Source of the DNA: Limiplasma sp045540635
Lineage (GTDB): Bacteria > Bacillota > Clostridia > Christensenellales > Aristaeellaceae
Reading direction: 5' to 3'
NCBI GenBank assembly: GCA_045540635.1
Contig: JAZQHO010000139.1
Span: 1-7,076, forward strand
DNA length: 7,076 nt
Under the pieces are notes generated by a model, which was not told the origin of the DNA, made no database searches, and worked only from the letters and a program-made list of their open reading frames with translations. Positions 1 through 6,335 of this stretch are shown here, piece after piece. Each line of letters opens with the position of its first letter. Position 1 is the stretch's first letter. Position numbers and translations under genes: made by a program.

Positions 1-1132
1 CGTTACCAACATCGAGGACGGCGTGAAGGCCGCCGCTCAGGTGGGCTACCCCGTGCTGGTACGCCCCAGCTTCGTGCTGGGCGGCCGCGCCATGCAGATC
101 GTGGGCAACGAGACCCAGCTGCGCCACTACCTGAAAACCGCCGTTGAGATCGACGAGGACAAGCCCGTGCTGGTGGACCACTACGTAATGGGCAAGGAGG
201 TCGAGGTGGACGCCATCTGCGACGGCCGCGACGTGTTCGTGCCCGGCATCATGGAGCTGGTGGAACGCACCGGCATCCACTCCGGCGACTCCATCAGCGT
301 ATACCCCGCCTTCTCCATCTCCAACAAGGTGAAGGGCACCATTCTCCAGTACGCCAAGCAGCTGGGTCTGGGCATCGGCATCGTGGGTCTGTACAACATC
401 CAGTTCATCGTTGACAAGAACGAGAACGTATACATCATCGAGGTCAACCCCCGCTCCTCCCGCACGGTGCCCTTCCTCTCCAAGGCCACCGGCTACAGCC
501 TTGCGGATATCGCCACCGAGGTCATCCTGGGCAAGAGCCTGAAGGAGCAGGGCTACTTCGACCTGTACCCCGAGGAAAAGAACCGCTGGTACGTAAAGGT
601 GCCCGTGTTCTCCTTCAGCAAGATCCGCGGTCTGGATGCCTACCTGAGCCCGGAGATGAAGTCCACCGGCGAAGCCATCGGCTACGACGACAAGCTGAAC
701 CGCGCTCTCTACAAGGCGCTGGAGGCCTCCGGCATGCACCTGCAGAACTACGGCACCGTGTTCTGCACCATCGCCGATAAGGACAAGGAAGAGGCTCTGC
801 CCCTGATCCGCCGGTTCTACAACCTGGGCTTCAACATCGAAGCCACCAGCGGCACCGCCAACTTCCTCAAGCAGAACGGCATCCGCACCCACGAGCTTAA
901 GAAGCTCCGGGACGGCAGCGAGGAGATCATCGAGGCCATCCGTCAGGGTCATATTGCCTACGTGCTCAACACCCGGGATATCGGCTCCGCCGACCAGATG
1001 AGCGACGGCTACAAGATCCGCTGCTGCGCCACCGAGAACAACGTAAGCGTGTTCACAGCACTGGATACCGTCCGCGTACTGCTGGATGTTCTGGAAGAGA
1101 CCACCATGTGTATCTCCACCATCGACGCATAA
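1..1132 (+). CDS. carB: Carbamoyl-phosphate synthase large subunit, C-terminal part (5' truncated by window)
   Basis: CarB makes carbamoyl phosphate from bicarbonate, ATP and the ammonia delivered by CarA, the first committed step toward pyrimidines and arginine. The frame is open from base 2, so the gene enters from outside. About 376 C-terminal residues are visible, roughly the last third of a protein usually near 1,070 residues. Visible parts are the second ATP-grasp domain (VRPSFVLGGRAM near bases 60-95; metal-binding Glu and Asn in IIEVNPRSSRTVP, codons 440-442 and 446-448) and then the MGS-like allosteric domain (about 750-1120, with EATSGTA and ELKKLRDG). In E. coli the MGS domain binds UMP, IMP and ornithine; the Thr of the SGTA region and the Lys before RDG align with known E. 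coli effector contacts by eye. The apparent GTG at 23 is internal, not a start. The stop overlaps the pyrK Shine-Dalgarno. Sure of identity; allosteric ligands are inferred. Confidence 0.97.
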   Translation, partial: VTNIEDGVKAAAQVGYPVLVRPSFVLGGRAMQIVGNETQLRHYLKTAVEIDEDKPVLVDHYVMGKEVEVDAICDGRDVFVPGIMELVERTGIHSGDSISVYPAFSISNKVKGTILQYAKQLGLGIGIVGLYNIQFIVDKNENVYIIEVNPRSSRTVPFLSKATGYSLADIATEVILGKSLKEQGYFDLYPEEKNRWYVKVPVFSFSKIRGLDAYLSPEMKSTGEAIGYDDKLNRALYKALEASGMHLQNYGTVFCTIADKDKEEALPLIRRFYNLGFNIEATSGTANFLKQNGIRTHELKKLRDGSEEIIEAIRQGHIAYVLNTRDIGSADQMSDGYKIRCCATENNVSVFTALDTVRVLLDVLEETTMCISTIDA

Positions 1133-1141
1133 GGAGCGCTT

Positions 1142-1867
1142 ATGAAACAGGCATTTTTCAAGGTACTGGAGAACACCGCCCTCACCGCCACCGTATACCG
1201 GATGAAGCTGGAGGGCGATACCGACGGCATCCGCACGGGCCAGTTCGTCAACCTGAAGCTGGACGGGCTGTTCCTGCGCCGCCCCATCTCCGTTTGTGAT
1301 GTGGAGGCGGGGGTGCTGACCCTCATCTACAAGGTGGTGGGCAAGGGCACCGAGCAGATGAGCCGCATGCAGGGCGGCGAAATGCTGGATGTGCTCACCG
1401 GTCTTGGCAACGGCTACGACCTTTCCACCGCAGGCGACCACCCGCTGCTCATCGGCGGCGGCGTGGGCGTGCCGCCCCTGTATCTGGCAGCCAGACTGCT
1501 GCGGGCAGAGGGCAAGCAGGTATCGGTCATCCTCGGCTTCAACACCAAAGAGGAGATCTTCTACGAGAAGGAATTCGCTGCCCTCGGCTGCGATGTGACC
1601 GTTACCACCGTGGACGGCTCCTACGGCGTAAAAGGCTTTGTGACCAATGCCATGAAGCCCGGCTACACCCATATCTACACCTGCGGCCCCGAGCCCATGC
1701 TCAAGGCGGTCTACAATGCCTCCGAGACCAGCGGTCAATTCTCCTTTGAGGAGCGCATGGGCTGCGGCTTCGGCGCCTGCATGGGCTGCAGCTGCAAGAC
1801 CAAGTACGGCAACAAGCGCATCTGCAAGGATGGCCCCGTGCTGGTAAAGGAGGAGATCATATGGTAA
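1142..1867 (+). CDS. pyrK: Dihydroorotate dehydrogenase B, FAD/2Fe-2S electron transfer subunit
   Basis: PyrK passes electrons from the FMN of PyrD to NAD+ in the cytosolic PyrD2-PyrK2 enzyme. The 241-residue protein is of family length. An N-terminal flavodoxin-reductase-like FAD barrel carries RRPIS (46-50). A nucleotide-binding Rossmann part has GGGVGVPP (105-112) and the CGPEPML motif. The C-terminal iron-sulfur segment has Cys208, Cys213, Cys216 and Cys228 (C-x4-C-x2-C-x11-C), the expected ligands of one 2Fe-2S cluster, with an extra Cys218. The ATG at 1142 follows AAGGAG (1131-1136) by 5 nt, and this ribosome site overlaps the carB stop, so translation is probably coupled. The end overlaps the pyrD start by 7 bp. 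Pairing with pyrD shows that orotate formation is NAD-linked rather than quinone- or fumarate-linked. Confidence 0.97.
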   Translation: MKQAFFKVLENTALTATVYRMKLEGDTDGIRTGQFVNLKLDGLFLRRPISVCDVEAGVLTLIYKVVGKGTEQMSRMQGGEMLDVLTGLGNGYDLSTAGDHPLLIGGGVGVPPLYLAARLLRAEGKQVSVILGFNTKEEIFYEKEFAALGCDVTVTTVDGSYGVKGFVTNAMKPGYTHIYTCGPEPMLKAVYNASETSGQFSFEERMGCGFGACMGCSCKTKYGNKRICKDGPVLVKEEIIW

Positions 1868-2775
1868 ACACTTCTGTAAATCTTTCCGGTATGCAGATGG
1901 ATAACCCGGCCATCCCCGCCAGCGGCACCTTCGGCTTCGGCTACGAGTTTACCGAGTGGTACGATATCAATGTGCTGGGCTCCTTCTCCTTCAAGGGCAC
2001 CACACGGGAGCCCCGCTTCGGCAACCCCACCCCCCGCATTGCAGAGTGCCCTATGGGCATGATCAACGCCGTGGGTCTGCAGAACCCGGGCGTGGACAAG
2101 GTGATCGCCGAGGAGCTGCCCAAGCTGAAAAAATGCTTCCACAAGCCGGTGATCGCCAACATCAGCGGTTTCTCCGTGGAAGAGTATGTGGACTGCGCCC
2201 GCAAGCTGGATCAGGAAGAGCAGGTAGGCCTCATCGAAGTGAACGTATCCTGCCCCAATGTGCACGGCGGCGGCATGAGCTTCGGCACCAGCCCCGAAGC
2301 CGCTGCCGAAGTGACCCGCGCTGTAAAGGCGGTGTGCAAGAAGCCGGTCTACATTAAGCTCAGCCCCAATGTGACGGATATCGTCTCCATCGCCAAGGCC
2401 TGTGAGGAGGCCGGTGCGGATGGTCTGAGCCTGATCAACACCCTTTTGGGCATGCGCATCGACCTGAACCGTAAGAAGCCCGTCATCGCCAACAAGATGG
2501 GCGGCTTCTCCGGCAGCGCCATCTTCCCGGTGGCGGTGCGCATGGTGTATCAGGTGTACGATGCGGTCAAGATCCCCATCATCGGCATGGGCGGCGTTTC
2601 CACTGCCGAGGATGTGATCGAGATGATGCTGGCAGGCGCCACCGCCGTACAGGTGGGCGCTGCCAACCTGATCGACCCCTGCGCATGCAAGCAGATCATT
2701 GACGATCTCCCCGCCGTAATGGCGAAGTACCATATCACCAACCTGAGCGACATAATAGGAGGAGCACACGCATGA
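1861..2775 (+). CDS. pyrD: Dihydroorotate dehydrogenase class 1B, FMN catalytic subunit
   Basis: PyrD oxidises dihydroorotate to orotate on FMN and hands the electrons to PyrK. The 304-residue TIM-barrel protein is of normal length. Visible motifs are PASGTFGFG near the N-terminus, FSFKGTT with Lys45 (FMN/substrate side), the active-site loop EVNVSCPNVHGGG with catalytic Cys131, NTLLGM, the ANKMGGFSG substrate loop, and the C-terminal FMN-phosphate segment IIGMGGVSTAEDV followed by GATAVQVGAA. A Cys base rather than Ser marks it as class 1, and the adjacent pyrK marks it as type 1B. The ATG at 1861 lies 7 nt after AAAGGAGG (1846-1853) and overlaps the pyrK stop in ATGGTAA. The stop overlaps the pyrF start in ATGA. 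Nothing looks damaged. Confidence 0.97.
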   Translation: MVNTSVNLSGMQMDNPAIPASGTFGFGYEFTEWYDINVLGSFSFKGTTREPRFGNPTPRIAECPMGMINAVGLQNPGVDKVIAEELPKLKKCFHKPVIANISGFSVEEYVDCARKLDQEEQVGLIEVNVSCPNVHGGGMSFGTSPEAAAEVTRAVKAVCKKPVYIKLSPNVTDIVSIAKACEEAGADGLSLINTLLGMRIDLNRKKPVIANKMGGFSGSAIFPVAVRMVYQVYDAVKIPIIGMGGVSTAEDVIEMMLAGATAVQVGAANLIDPCACKQIIDDLPAVMAKYHITNLSDIIGGAHA

Positions 2776-3473
2776 AAAGAGATGTCATCATCGCCTGCGA
2801 CTTTGCCAGCCGCGAAGCCACCCTTGCTTTTCTGGACAAGTTTACCGATGTGAAGCCCTTTGTGAAGATCGGCATGGAGCTGTACTATGCCGAGGGTCCC
2901 GAGATCGTGCGTGAGATCAAGCGCCGCGGGCACAAGATCTTCCTCGACCTGAAGCTGCACGATATCCCCAACACCGTTAAGAAGGCCATGGCTGTGCTGC
3001 GCAATCTGGATGTGGATGTGACCAACCTGCACGCCGCCGGCACCACCGCCATGATGAAGGCCGCCATCGAAGGCCTGACCCGCGAGGACGGCACCCGTCC
3101 CCTGCTGATCGCTGTGACCCAGCTCACCTCCACCGATCAGGAGGCCATGGAGAACGATCTGCTCATCAAGGAGCCTATCGATCAGGTGGTTATGCACTAT
3201 GCCGAGACCGCCAAGAACGCCGGTCTGGACGGCGTGGTCTGCTCTCCTCTGGAGGCTGGCAAGGTACACGACCGCTGCGGCAAGCAGTTCCTGACCGTGA
3301 CCCCCGGCGTGCGCTTCGCCGACGGCGATGTGGGCGACCAGAAGCGCGTGATGACCCCCGCCGCTGCCCGTGAGATCGGCTCCGACTTCATCGTAGTGGG
3401 CCGCCCCATCACCGCTGCGGAGGATCCGGTGGCTGCCTACAAGCGCTGCGTGCGCGAGTTCGTGGGCGAATAA
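2772..3473 (+). CDS. pyrF: Orotidine 5'-phosphate decarboxylase
   Basis: PyrF decarboxylates OMP to UMP, the last step of the pathway. The 233-residue protein fits the group I (B. subtilis/E. coli-like) family. The catalytic charged array is intact: Lys32 in FVKIG, then Asp59, Lys61 and Asp64 in FLDLKLHDIPNTV. The phosphate-binding C-terminal part is TPGVRFADGDVGDQKRVMTP, then FIVVGRPITAAEDP, with the Arg of VGRPIT. The ATG at 2772 is preceded by AGGAGGAG (2757-2764) with a 7-nt spacer and overlaps the pyrD stop as ATGA, which points to translational coupling. It sits before pyrE as in many Firmicutes, but here the two are separated by about 670 bp holding another gene and a repeat element. 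Confidence 0.97.
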   Translation: MKRDVIIACDFASREATLAFLDKFTDVKPFVKIGMELYYAEGPEIVREIKRRGHKIFLDLKLHDIPNTVKKAMAVLRNLDVDVTNLHAAGTTAMMKAAIEGLTREDGTRPLLIAVTQLTSTDQEAMENDLLIKEPIDQVVMHYAETAKNAGLDGVVCSPLEAGKVHDRCGKQFLTVTPGVRFADGDVGDQKRVMTPAAAREIGSDFIVVGRPITAAEDPVAAYKRCVREFVGE

Positions 3474-3506
3474 ACCGGCCACAGACGGCGGAAGGGAGGC
3501 TGCACC

Positions 3507-3989
3507 ATGGCAGCGGAGATTCTGGAGATCAAGAAAGAGCATTGCCCTGCTGCGCGCCTGATCGGCAAGCGCTACGAAGCCGCACCCAACTGGGGCGAGT
3601 GGTGGGCAAACGGCTGGTTTGACCGGCTGGAAGCCCAGCCCCGCCTGCCCTTCAACGATGATGCCTACTTCGGCATGGTGCGGATCGCAGATGGCAAGCC
3701 GGAACGCTGGATCGGTATGCTGTTCCCGCCGGATGCACCTGTGCCGGAGGGCTTTGAAGCCGCAGACATCCCACCCACGGATTATGCGGTCTGCTACCTG
3801 CGTGCCAAGGAGGGCAGCCCCGATTTCTACACCCCCGAGACCCACGAAGCCTGTCTGGAGGCCATCAAAGCCGCGGGCATGACCCGCAACGAGGGCAACT
3901 GGTGCTTCGAGCGCTGCCAGTGCCCCCGCTTTACCACGCCGGATGAAAACGGCAACGTGATCCTTGACTACGGCATTTCGATTCAATAA
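3507..3989 (+). CDS. GyrI-like / AraC effector-binding-domain protein (no DNA-binding domain)
   Basis: This 160-residue protein resembles the stand-alone small-molecule-binding domains of the GyrI/SbmC/BmrR C-terminal type found in clostridia. The characteristic order is visible: an aromatic N-terminal stretch NWGEWWANGWF (28-38), the central strand RWIGMLFPPDAPVPEGFEAA (67-86), DYAVCYLRA, and the C-terminal NWCFERCQCPRFTTPDENGN (131-150) followed by the closing strand. Glu135 occupies the place of the ligand-contacting acidic residue of the fold (inference from family pattern). No helix-turn-helix, membrane segment or signal peptide is present. It begins 33 nt after pyrF, with GGGAGG (3494-3499) 7 nt before the ATG. 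Co-orientation suggests cotranscription with the pyr genes, but the looser spacing and the repeat just after it suggest later insertion. Members bind hydrophobic or cationic compounds or protect proteins such as gyrase; the ligand here is unknown. The fold is likely, the function is not established. Confidence 0.75.
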   Translation: MAAEILEIKKEHCPAARLIGKRYEAAPNWGEWWANGWFDRLEAQPRLPFNDDAYFGMVRIADGKPERWIGMLFPPDAPVPEGFEAADIPPTDYAVCYLRAKEGSPDFYTPETHEACLEAIKAAGMTRNEGNWCFERCQCPRFTTPDENGNVILDYGISIQ

Positions 3990-4141
3990 CCATTTTCTAC
4001 ACGATCCTGCTACCCACCCCACTCCCCTCCTTGCGCCATGAAATGGCGCAATACGCGGGATCCTTAAGGGGCTCAGCCCCTTAAGCGGGTGTGGGCAGAG
4101 CCCATAAACCCTACGTGACAGCTTGAAAGGAGCCATACAAC
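3990..4141. other. Intergenic gap between GyrI-like gene and pyrE
   Basis: This 152-bp gap is the only substantial break inside the pyr operon. Its middle (about 4013-4105) is the inverted copy of the palindromic element described separately. The last part holds the pyrE ribosome site AAAGGAG (4126-4132). I see no convincing -35/-10 pair and no U-run directly after a hairpin, so neither an internal promoter nor an intrinsic terminator can be claimed. The simplest reading is read-through transcription across a structured spacer. Confidence 0.7.
4013..4105 (-). repeat. Modular palindromic repeat element, copy 1 (inverted)
   Basis: Read on the minus strand this element has the same layout as the copies near 6125 and 6994. 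It starts with a short outer stem (TGGGC, loop AGA, GCCCA on plus, 4092-4104) and the linker CACCCGC. A perfect 10-bp central stem follows (4063-4072 with 4076-4085, CTTAAGGGGC/GCCCCTTAAG, minus-strand loop TGA), then the linker GATCCCGC (plus 4055-4062). Next is a perfect 9-bp stem (4031-4039 with 4043-4051, TTGCGCCAT/ATGGCGCAA, 3-nt loop), and finally a G-rich tail ending GTGGGGTGGG (plus 4013-4022). The linkers match the other copies while the stem sequences differ and still pair. There is no transposase and I see no clear target-site duplication. It could act as an RNA hairpin array or a DNA cruciform. Confidence 0.8.
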
Positions 4142-4798
4142 ATGGAAGCTTACAAGAGAGAGTTTATTCAGTTTCTGGAAGGCGCCGGCGTGCTGAAGTT
4201 CGGCGATTTCACCGCCAAGAGCGGCCGCAAGATCCCCTACTTCATCAATGCGGGCGATATCAAGACCGGCGACCAGATCGCCAAGCTGGGCGAATTCTAC
4301 GCCAAGGCCTATCTGGAAAAGGTGGGCAACCGCCGCACCGTGCTCTACGGCCCCGCCTACAAGGGCATCTCCATCGCTGTTTCCAGCTCCATTGCTCTCT
4401 CCAAGGAAGGACTGGATGTTCCCTTCTTCTTCAACCGCAAGGAAGCCAAGGATCACGGCGAGGGCGGCGTGTTTGTGGGCTATGTGCCCAAGGCCGGTGA
4501 GGAAGTGGTCATCGTGGAGGACGTGATCACCGCAGGTACCGCCATCCGCGAGAGCATGGCCATCCTGAGCAATCTGGAGAATGTAAAGGTCGCCGCCACC
4601 TTCGTTATGGTGGACCGCAAGGAAAAGGGCCAGACCGAGAAGAGCGCCATGAGCGAAGTGGCGGACGAGTTCGGCTTCCCGGTATACTCTGTTGTGGATG
4701 TGTACGACATCATCGAGTATCTGGAAGAGGACGAGAAGAACGCCGAGAACGTTGAGCGCATCAAGAACTATCTGGCTGTGAACGGAGCAAAGGCATGA
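4142..4798 (+). CDS. pyrE: Orotate phosphoribosyltransferase
   Basis: PyrE joins orotate and PRPP to give OMP. The 218-residue protein is the length of the E. coli-type enzyme. The type I phosphoribosyltransferase PRPP motif is clear at 122-134 (VVIVEDVITAGTA), with the paired acidic residues Glu126-Asp127. The mobile catalytic loop RKEAKDHGEGG lies before it, and the N-terminal SGRKIPYFINAG segment and YGPAYKGI match the orotate/PRPP pocket of the family. The ATG at 4142 follows AAAGGAG (4126-4132) by 9 nt. The 3' end overlaps pyrB in ATGA. Distance from pyrF and the intervening palindromic element are unusual for these neighbouring-step enzymes. Confidence 0.97.
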   Translation: MEAYKREFIQFLEGAGVLKFGDFTAKSGRKIPYFINAGDIKTGDQIAKLGEFYAKAYLEKVGNRRTVLYGPAYKGISIAVSSSIALSKEGLDVPFFFNRKEAKDHGEGGVFVGYVPKAGEEVVIVEDVITAGTAIRESMAILSNLENVKVAATFVMVDRKEKGQTEKSAMSEVADEFGFPVYSVVDVYDIIEYLEEDEKNAENVERIKNYLAVNGAKA

Positions 4799-5712
4799 GA
4801 CATCTCATCGACATTCTGGATCTGACCACAGAGGAGATCGACCAGCTGATCGAGACCGCCAACGATATTATTGCTCATCCGGCGGACTATGCCCACAAAT
4901 GCGAGGGCAAGAAGCTGGCGGCGCTGTTCTTTGAGCCCTCCACCCGTACCCGTCTCAGCTTTGAGGCAGCCATGTACGAGCTGGGCGGCCATGTGATCGG
5001 CTTTTCCGATGCGGGCAACTCCTCCTCTGCCAAGGGTGAGAGCGTTGCCGATACCATCAAGATGATCGGCTGCTATGCAGACATCGCCGCCATGCGCCAC
5101 TTCAAGGAGGGCGCACCGCTGGTGGCTGCCATGCGCAGCGATATCCCGGTGATCAACGCCGGTGACGGCGGCCACAACCACCCCACCCAGACCCTGACCG
5201 ACCTGCTTACCATCAAGCGTGAAAAGGGTCACTTTGACGGGCTGACCGTGGGCTTCTGCGGCGACCTGAAGTTCGGCCGCACCGTGCACAGCCTGATCAC
5301 CGCCCTGAGCCGGTATGAGAACATCAAGTTTGTGCTCATCTCCCCTCAGGAGCTGAAGGTGCCCAGCTACGTGAAGGATCTGCTCAAGGAGAAGGGGCTC
5401 ACCTACAAGCAGACCACCGATCTGGACAGCGTGATGCCCGAGCTGGATATCCTCTACATGACCCGTGTGCAGCGTGAGCGCTTCTTTAACGAGGAGGAGT
5501 ACCTGCGCCTGAAGGACAGCTACATCCTCACCCCCGAAAAGCTGAAGAGCGCCAAGGAGGATCTGCGCATCCTGCATCCCCTGCCCCGTGTAAACGAGAT
5601 CGCCGTGGCGGTGGACGATGATCCCCGCGCCTGCTACTTCCGTCAGGCGCTCAACGGCAAGTTCATCCGCATGGCGCTGATCCTGAAACTGCTGGAGGAG
5701 GCGGGCAAATGA
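4795..5712 (+). CDS. pyrB: Aspartate carbamoyltransferase catalytic subunit
   Basis: PyrB condenses carbamoyl phosphate with aspartate to N-carbamoyl-L-aspartate, using the product of CarB encoded upstream. The 305-residue protein has every signature: the carbamoyl-phosphate loop STRTR (49-53), Lys80 in the mobile loop SSSAKGES (counterpart of the E. coli 80s-loop lysine), HPTQ (129-132), the DLKFGRTVHS segment (157-166), the aspartate-binding MTRVQRERF (222-230) and HPLPR (261-265). The MTRVQRERF segment and the adjacent regulatory chain gene make it a class B, E. coli-like dodecameric enzyme rather than the unregulated trimer of B. subtilis (inference). The start ATG overlaps the pyrE stop (ATGA), with GGAG at 4784-4787; the stop overlaps pyrI in the same way, fitting equal synthesis of the two chains. 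Confidence 0.98.
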   Translation: MRHLIDILDLTTEEIDQLIETANDIIAHPADYAHKCEGKKLAALFFEPSTRTRLSFEAAMYELGGHVIGFSDAGNSSSAKGESVADTIKMIGCYADIAAMRHFKEGAPLVAAMRSDIPVINAGDGGHNHPTQTLTDLLTIKREKGHFDGLTVGFCGDLKFGRTVHSLITALSRYENIKFVLISPQELKVPSYVKDLLKEKGLTYKQTTDLDSVMPELDILYMTRVQRERFFNEEEYLRLKDSYILTPEKLKSAKEDLRILHPLPRVNEIAVAVDDDPRACYFRQALNGKFIRMALILKLLEEAGK

Positions 5713-6122
5713 CCATTGATTCCATCAAAAACGGTATCGTTATCGACCACATTCCCGCCGGCAAGGCCATGCTGCTCTACCAGTACCTGAAGCTGGACGG
5801 GCTGGAGTGCTCCGTGGCGCTGCTCAAGAACGTATCCAGCAAGAAGATGGGCCGCAAGGACATCATCAAGCTGGATGAGGTGATCGACCTGAACTGGGAT
5901 GTACTGGGCTACCTTGCCCCCGATTGCACCGTCAACATCATCCGGGAGGGCGAAGAGGTGGAAAAGAAGCACCCTGAGCTGCCCGAAAGGCTGGTGGGCG
6001 TGATCGCCTGCAAGAACCCCCGCTGCATTACCACCATCGAGCAGGAGCTGCCCCATATCTTCAAGCTGGCCAACCGCCAGAAGGGGACGTACCGCTGCCT
6101 GTACTGCGAGAGTAAGGCGTGA
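5709..6122 (+). CDS. pyrI: Aspartate carbamoyltransferase regulatory subunit
   Basis: PyrI is the nucleotide-binding, zinc-bearing chain that makes ATCase respond to CTP/UTP and ATP. The N-terminal allosteric domain shows NGIVIDHIPAG with Asp13 and His14 (E. coli Asp19, His20) and MGRKDIIK with Lys50 and Lys54 (E. coli Lys56, Lys60). Lys86 or Lys87 near EVEKKHPELPER probably matches E. coli Lys94. The zinc domain has Cys101, Cys106, Cys130 and Cys133 (C-x4-C and C-x2-C). At 137 residues it is shorter than the 153 of E. coli; the losses are about six residues at the N-terminus and the tail after the last Cys pair. GGAGGAGG (5694-5701) lies 7 nt before the ATG, which overlaps the pyrB stop. It is the last gene of the operon. 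Effector binding is inferred from conserved residues. Confidence 0.97.
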   Translation: MTIDSIKNGIVIDHIPAGKAMLLYQYLKLDGLECSVALLKNVSSKKMGRKDIIKLDEVIDLNWDVLGYLAPDCTVNIIREGEEVEKKHPELPERLVGVIACKNPRCITTIEQELPHIFKLANRQKGTYRCLYCESKA

Positions 6123-6124
6123 GG

Positions 6125-6242
6125 GCAGGGGCGCTGCCCCTGCACCCTGCCAAGGGCTCTGCCCTTGGATCCCGCTTAAGGGTCCAAGGGACCCTTAAGA
6201 ATCCCGCTCTCTGTGCCCATTGCATGGGCACAGGGGGTGGGG
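6125..6242 (+). repeat. Modular palindromic repeat element, copy 2 (four hairpins)
   Basis: The element begins 2 bp after the pyrI stop and holds four consecutive perfect stems with 3-nt loops. A: GCAGGGGC/GCCCCTGC (6125-6132 with 6136-6143). B: CCAAGGGC/GCCCTTGG (6150-6157 with 6161-6168). C: CTTAAGGGTCC/GGACCCTTAAG (6175-6185 with 6189-6199). D: CTGTGCCCAT/ATGGGCACAG (6211-6220 with 6224-6233). Linkers are CACCCTGC before B, ATCCCGC after B and again AATCCCGC after C, and the tail is GGGGGTGGGG. It has one more central hairpin than the other two copies, as though the central stem-plus-linker unit had been added or lost. No protein is encoded. It may be a miniature mobile or REP-like element; the family name is unknown to me. 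Confidence 0.85.
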
Positions 6243-6248
6243 TTTTTT
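6211..6248 (+). terminator. Possible terminator of the pyr operon formed by last hairpin of the repeat
   Basis: The 10-bp stem of hairpin D (6211-6233) is followed by a G-rich stretch and then T6 at 6243-6248. The T-run is 9 nt away from the stem base rather than adjacent, so it is not a textbook intrinsic terminator. Position after the last pyr gene supports the role. The same hairpin recurs at 7052-7074, where the window ends before any T-run can be judged. Confidence 0.35.
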
Positions 6249-6266
6249 GTTGCTTGGCTCAGAGTG

Positions 6267-6284
6267 CAACAGGGTTGTTTTTTT
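6267..6284 (+). terminator. Weak stem followed by T7, possible second terminator
   Basis: A 4-bp stem CAAC/GTTG with loop AGG (6267-6277) is followed directly by seven T (6278-6284). The stem is too short to be sure, and the T-run overlaps the proposed -35 region of the next promoter. Confidence 0.25.
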
Positions 6285-6304
6285 CTGCCGGTGTTTGCTA
6301 TAAT
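6275..6304 (+). promoter_or_regulatory. Extended -10 promoter of the MNT/HEPN module
   Basis: TATAAT at 6299-6304 is a perfect -10 box, preceded by TG one base upstream (TGCTATAAT), the extended -10 form. The best -35 candidate is TTGTTT (6275-6280) at 18 bp, with only the TTG conserved; a weak -35 is usual with an extended -10. It lies 31 bp before the antitoxin ATG, leaving a short leader with the ribosome site. It is housekeeping sigma type, so the module probably has its own transcript. Confidence 0.75.
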
Positions 6305-6335
6305 AAAACCACAGCAGACGAAAGGAGGAAACACT

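Larger units (their letters stand above)
6123..6335. other. Intergenic region between pyr operon and toxin-antitoxin module
   Basis: These 213 bp contain no credible gene. The first part (6125-6242) is the four-hairpin palindromic element. T6 follows at 6243-6248, then a weak CAAC/GTTG stem with T7 (6267-6284). The last part is the promoter and ribosome site of the MNT antitoxin gene. So the stretch probably ends pyr transcription and starts a separate transcript. Confidence 0.75.

Noticed and set aside
2550..4136. A 528-codon open frame on the minus strand across pyrD, pyrF, the GyrI-like gene and the gap before pyrE.
   Set aside because: It is antisense to strongly supported genes, has low-complexity Gly/His/Ala-rich translation and no recognisable motif; long antisense frames are expected from the GC-rich third positions of the plus-strand genes. 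The same holds for minus-strand frames at 1735-2769 and 4768-5577.
3990..4141. PyrR-type attenuator or riboswitch before pyrE.
   Set aside because: The structure is explained by the repeat element seen elsewhere outside pyr genes; there is no U-run after a hairpin, no competing antiterminator that I can draw, and no recognisable PyrR-binding loop.
6213..6335. N-terminal extension of the MNT gene from GTG 6213.
   Set aside because: It would translate through the terminal hairpin, two T-runs and the promoter, while ATG 6336 has an ideal ribosome site and gives a family-length protein.
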